DNA of 64,000 nt from Unio delphinus (lineage: Eukaryota; Mollusca; Bivalvia; Unionida; Unionidae), in NCBI GenBank assembly GCA_029339505.1, contig JAQISU010000180.1, positions 1,787,501-1,851,500 of the forward strand, read 5' to 3'. Made by a program: the position numbers and the translations under genes. Below the pieces are notes generated by a model. The model searched no databases. It worked only from the letters and a program-made list of their open reading frames with translations, and was not told where the DNA came from. How positions within the stretch are numbered: the first letter of the stretch is position 1; every line of letters starts with the position of its first letter. Below are positions 61,584 to 64,000 of the stretch, in pieces.

Positions 61584-62855
61584 CAGTGGGACCCCGCTAT
61601 AACACGGTAGTTGGGAGCCATAGAATCCGACCGGGCTATGAACCGAACCGTGTTATAAGCAACCATGTACAATACCAACACATTTTTGGATTTAATTGGG
61701 GGGGGGGGGGGGTACATAAAAATGGGTGCAAAAATGCATGGCACAATTACCATTTTTGATCAATATATATTAAATGAGAAAAACATTTGCTGTGGTAACA
61801 GAAATTGCAGATATAATATATTACTTTATTCAGAGAACCATGCATTGGTACATACACGTGTCTAATTTATATATACATGTATAATCTATTGCATGAAAAG
61901 AGTATCAACACCGTGTACTCACCAGCGAATCTTGTAACATACATTGAATCCATAATACAAATATTTCCATCGAAAATATCCACACACGGACGTAAAATAT
62001 TCAATAATTTTGTCACAGATCATTATGTGACTGAATTCAATGAAAAGGAAAAAAACAAAAATTACGTAACGGGTGTACGTAATGAATGATGAAATAGTAC
62101 ATGTCCATAGATTGAATAATGGAAGTTAAAGTGTATTCTTATAATAACTACATGTACATCTCAGGATCTCTCTGTCTCTGAATTCAGTCATTGTAAATTT
62201 CAGCACATTTTCCCACCCAAGCTGCTAGTCAAAGTCCTTTGAACTTGCCGCCCAGTTATTGCGTCATGTTCTTTTGATGTACTCTAATAAATACAGCAGG
62301 CAGAACTGGCTGTATTGAATTATGTCACTGTTTAGCTCGGCTATTCACTTTGATGATAAACAATGTACTTAAATTAATTGATTTATACATTCTGCTTAGT
62401 TGTGTATGAAATTAAGAGAACATATTTCGGAGATTATTTGAGCAACGATTGTATTCGGAATTCATTCAAGACAAACACAAAGTAGACACGATGGCTTCAT
62501 TACTCAGGAATCAGTAATTATAATATTGACACTTATGAGCTGTAATTTTTCAACAATAAACAAAGATCAAAGTTCTCAGTAGGCCCAGCAATTGGTTCGT
62601 ATTTCCGATGTTTATTTTGGCACAAAACTAGAAGAAATTTGATAATACATTTTCTACACGTTCTTTTTCGCACTGTTTAGACGAATATGAGAATGATAAT
62701 TAAACTTAATTTTTTTTTTCATACTTAAATTTTTTTTTTTGGGTCTTTGAGAAAAATACCTGTAATAAATTACCCGAAATTTCGGGAGCCATGCCACGAC
62801 CGGGTTATATCCGAATTCGGGTTATAGCGGGGCGGGTTATAGCGGGGTCCCACTG
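61584..62855. mobile_element. Tigger/pogo-like DNA transposon, family 3
   Basis: Perfect 20-bp terminal inverted repeats (CAGTGGGACCCCGCTATAAC), flanked by TA at 61582-61583 and 62856-62857. Sub-terminal 'ggttatagcgggg' words recur at the right end. 1,272 bp. No transposase was recognised; the short frames inside show no HTH or DDE motif. It contains a poly(G) run near 61700. Confidence 0.88.
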
Positions 62856-62959
62856 TACTATTCATTGTTTTAAATTGCACAAATTCTTGTAACTGAAAAC
62901 TGTAGTAAATTAAAATTCAAGACAATACTTAATAACATTCCCCAAGAATAAAACAATTT

Positions 62960-63196
62960 GATTTGATTTTATGGATTAACGCCATTTTTCAGCACAATAT
63001 AGGCTATGCATGGCGGCCAGTATTAATGGTGGAGGAAGAACTCGGACAACGCCCGGAAAGAACCACCGACCCACGAGAAGCTACTGGCAAGCTTTCTCAT
63101 ATAACTACATTTGCCGAATCTTAGACTCGAATACACGCAAACAGGTGAGATGGCAGTGGTCCATAACGGACAGCGCTTTAGACCACTCGGGGCCCC
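62960..63196 (-). mobile_element. SINE family A copy 7, youngest-looking
   Basis: 237 bp with a perfect 12-bp target duplication ataaaacaattt at 62948-62959 and 63197-63208. Minus-strand head 'GAGTGGTCTAAAGCGCTGTC' (A-box region) and 'ATTCGAGTCT' (B-box with one change), then a body, then the tail '..ccataaaatcaaatcaa'. Short open frames on both strands here are shadows. Confidence 0.92.
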
Positions 63197-64000
63197 ATAA
63201 AACAATTTAATTGTTTAGAAGTCAATAGGCTGACACTAACAATCATGAAAAGAACAGGCCAGAAGTAAATACATCTTAAGGTGATGATTAGACCTATTAA
63301 AATTACATATATAGTGTTTAAAACGTTATGAATTTGTTATACGGTGTGCCAATTTTGGTTAAAAAATGTTGATATATGTTTGCAGTGTAACATTTTGGAG
63401 CCATCAAAATGATGTCACTAACTTTATGTACTACTTCAGTTAAGTCAGCAATGTATCTTCAGGTTCTAAAAACTCAATTTCAGTCAAGGCATGTCAGGTT
63501 TTAATCCCACTTTTAACACATTCCAGCTCCAATAATCTGATATACTTCATAACTTTAAAAGTAATTGCCATCATCACTAACATGAGCCAGTATTTGCTAA
63601 ACAAAATAGTCATCTAAAAATGAAACATGTTGGTATTCAGACAGTTTGAGTTTTCTAGGTAGCCTGTATTTTAAGTATTTATATGTAAACTTCCTTGCTG
63701 CAGGATTCAAACAACATGTATAACATAATGCTTTGCCCAGGACCCAATTTACCAATTAAGCATAGTGAAGTGAAAGAGTGCATGTGCTAATGGCATTATG
63801 TAAAAAGGGTTGCTATGATTAAATCCAATTCCTCCGGCGGATTATGATAATGGTGGAATTGCTAGCATATGATGGAAAATCAAACCGTACTTTCAATCAT
63901 TGCACAACATAAAATAACAGACTTAAAAGTAAAATTTTCCATAATTTTTTTTAAAAAGCAAAATCTTTCAAATTCAATGACTTTCATGGACTTTTAACGA

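Larger units (their letters stand above)
59143..64000 (-). other. Region upstream of the MMADHC start exon
   Basis: Since the start-codon exon follows an acceptor, this is a 5' UTR intron and/or promoter region. It is largely transposons (hAT family Y copy 2, two Tigger-like elements, SINE A). I could not place the first exon. 63210-64000 holds nothing recognisable. Confidence 0.5.

Noticed and set aside
63010..63210. 66-codon open frame
   Set aside because: Lies within SINE A copy 7.

Overview
This is an AT-rich metazoan nuclear window: split genes with GT-AG introns, tRNA-headed SINEs, CR1/L2-type non-LTR retrotransposons, a solo LTR, hAT-like and Tigger/pogo-like DNA transposons and many microsatellites. 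The repeat style (divergent ~150-190 bp modules carrying 'ggtcaaaggtca'-type motifs, and SINE tails containing 'gacgttaaac'-type words) suggests a lophotrochozoan, most likely a bivalve mollusc. That assignment is inference, not proof.

The clear gene is a complete coding region for the MMADHC (C2orf25, cobalamin trafficking protein CblD) ortholog on the minus strand. Seven coding exons lie at 59098-59087, 55738-55606, 39658-39450, 38746-38653, 35265-35129, 33847-33761 and 25269-25054. They join with consistent phases into a 295-residue protein, against 296 in human. The first coding exon follows a good splice acceptor, so a further 5' noncoding exon lies upstream (above 59142), not located here. 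A second gene, running on the plus strand, contributes its last two coding exons (267-440 and 3645-3786); I do not recognise it. The two genes are convergent.

Layout: 1-4.2 kb, 3' end of the plus-strand gene. 4.2-14.1 kb, AT-rich spacer with one tRNA-like SINE fragment. 14.1-15.3 kb, a 31-bp tandem array invaded by a SINE that itself carries an inverted piece of the array. 16.4-16.8 kb, two adjacent short tandem arrays. 18.3-19.5 kb, a Tigger-like element with TA duplication. 24.9-59.1 kb, MMADHC with transposon-filled introns: two CR1/L2 copies, one nested in a hAT-like element; SINE-in-SINE; a solo LTR in a SINE; two further hAT-like elements. 59.1-63.2 kb, a hAT element carrying a nested Tigger-like element, a second Tigger-like element with 20-bp perfect terminal repeats, and a young SINE with a 12-bp target duplication.

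No rRNA, functional tRNA, CRISPR or bacterial-type operon is seen. The most informative structures are the nested insertions: several preserve both target-site duplications, and in one case the other hAT copy serves as the uninterrupted ('empty') site, so relative ages can be ordered directly from the window.
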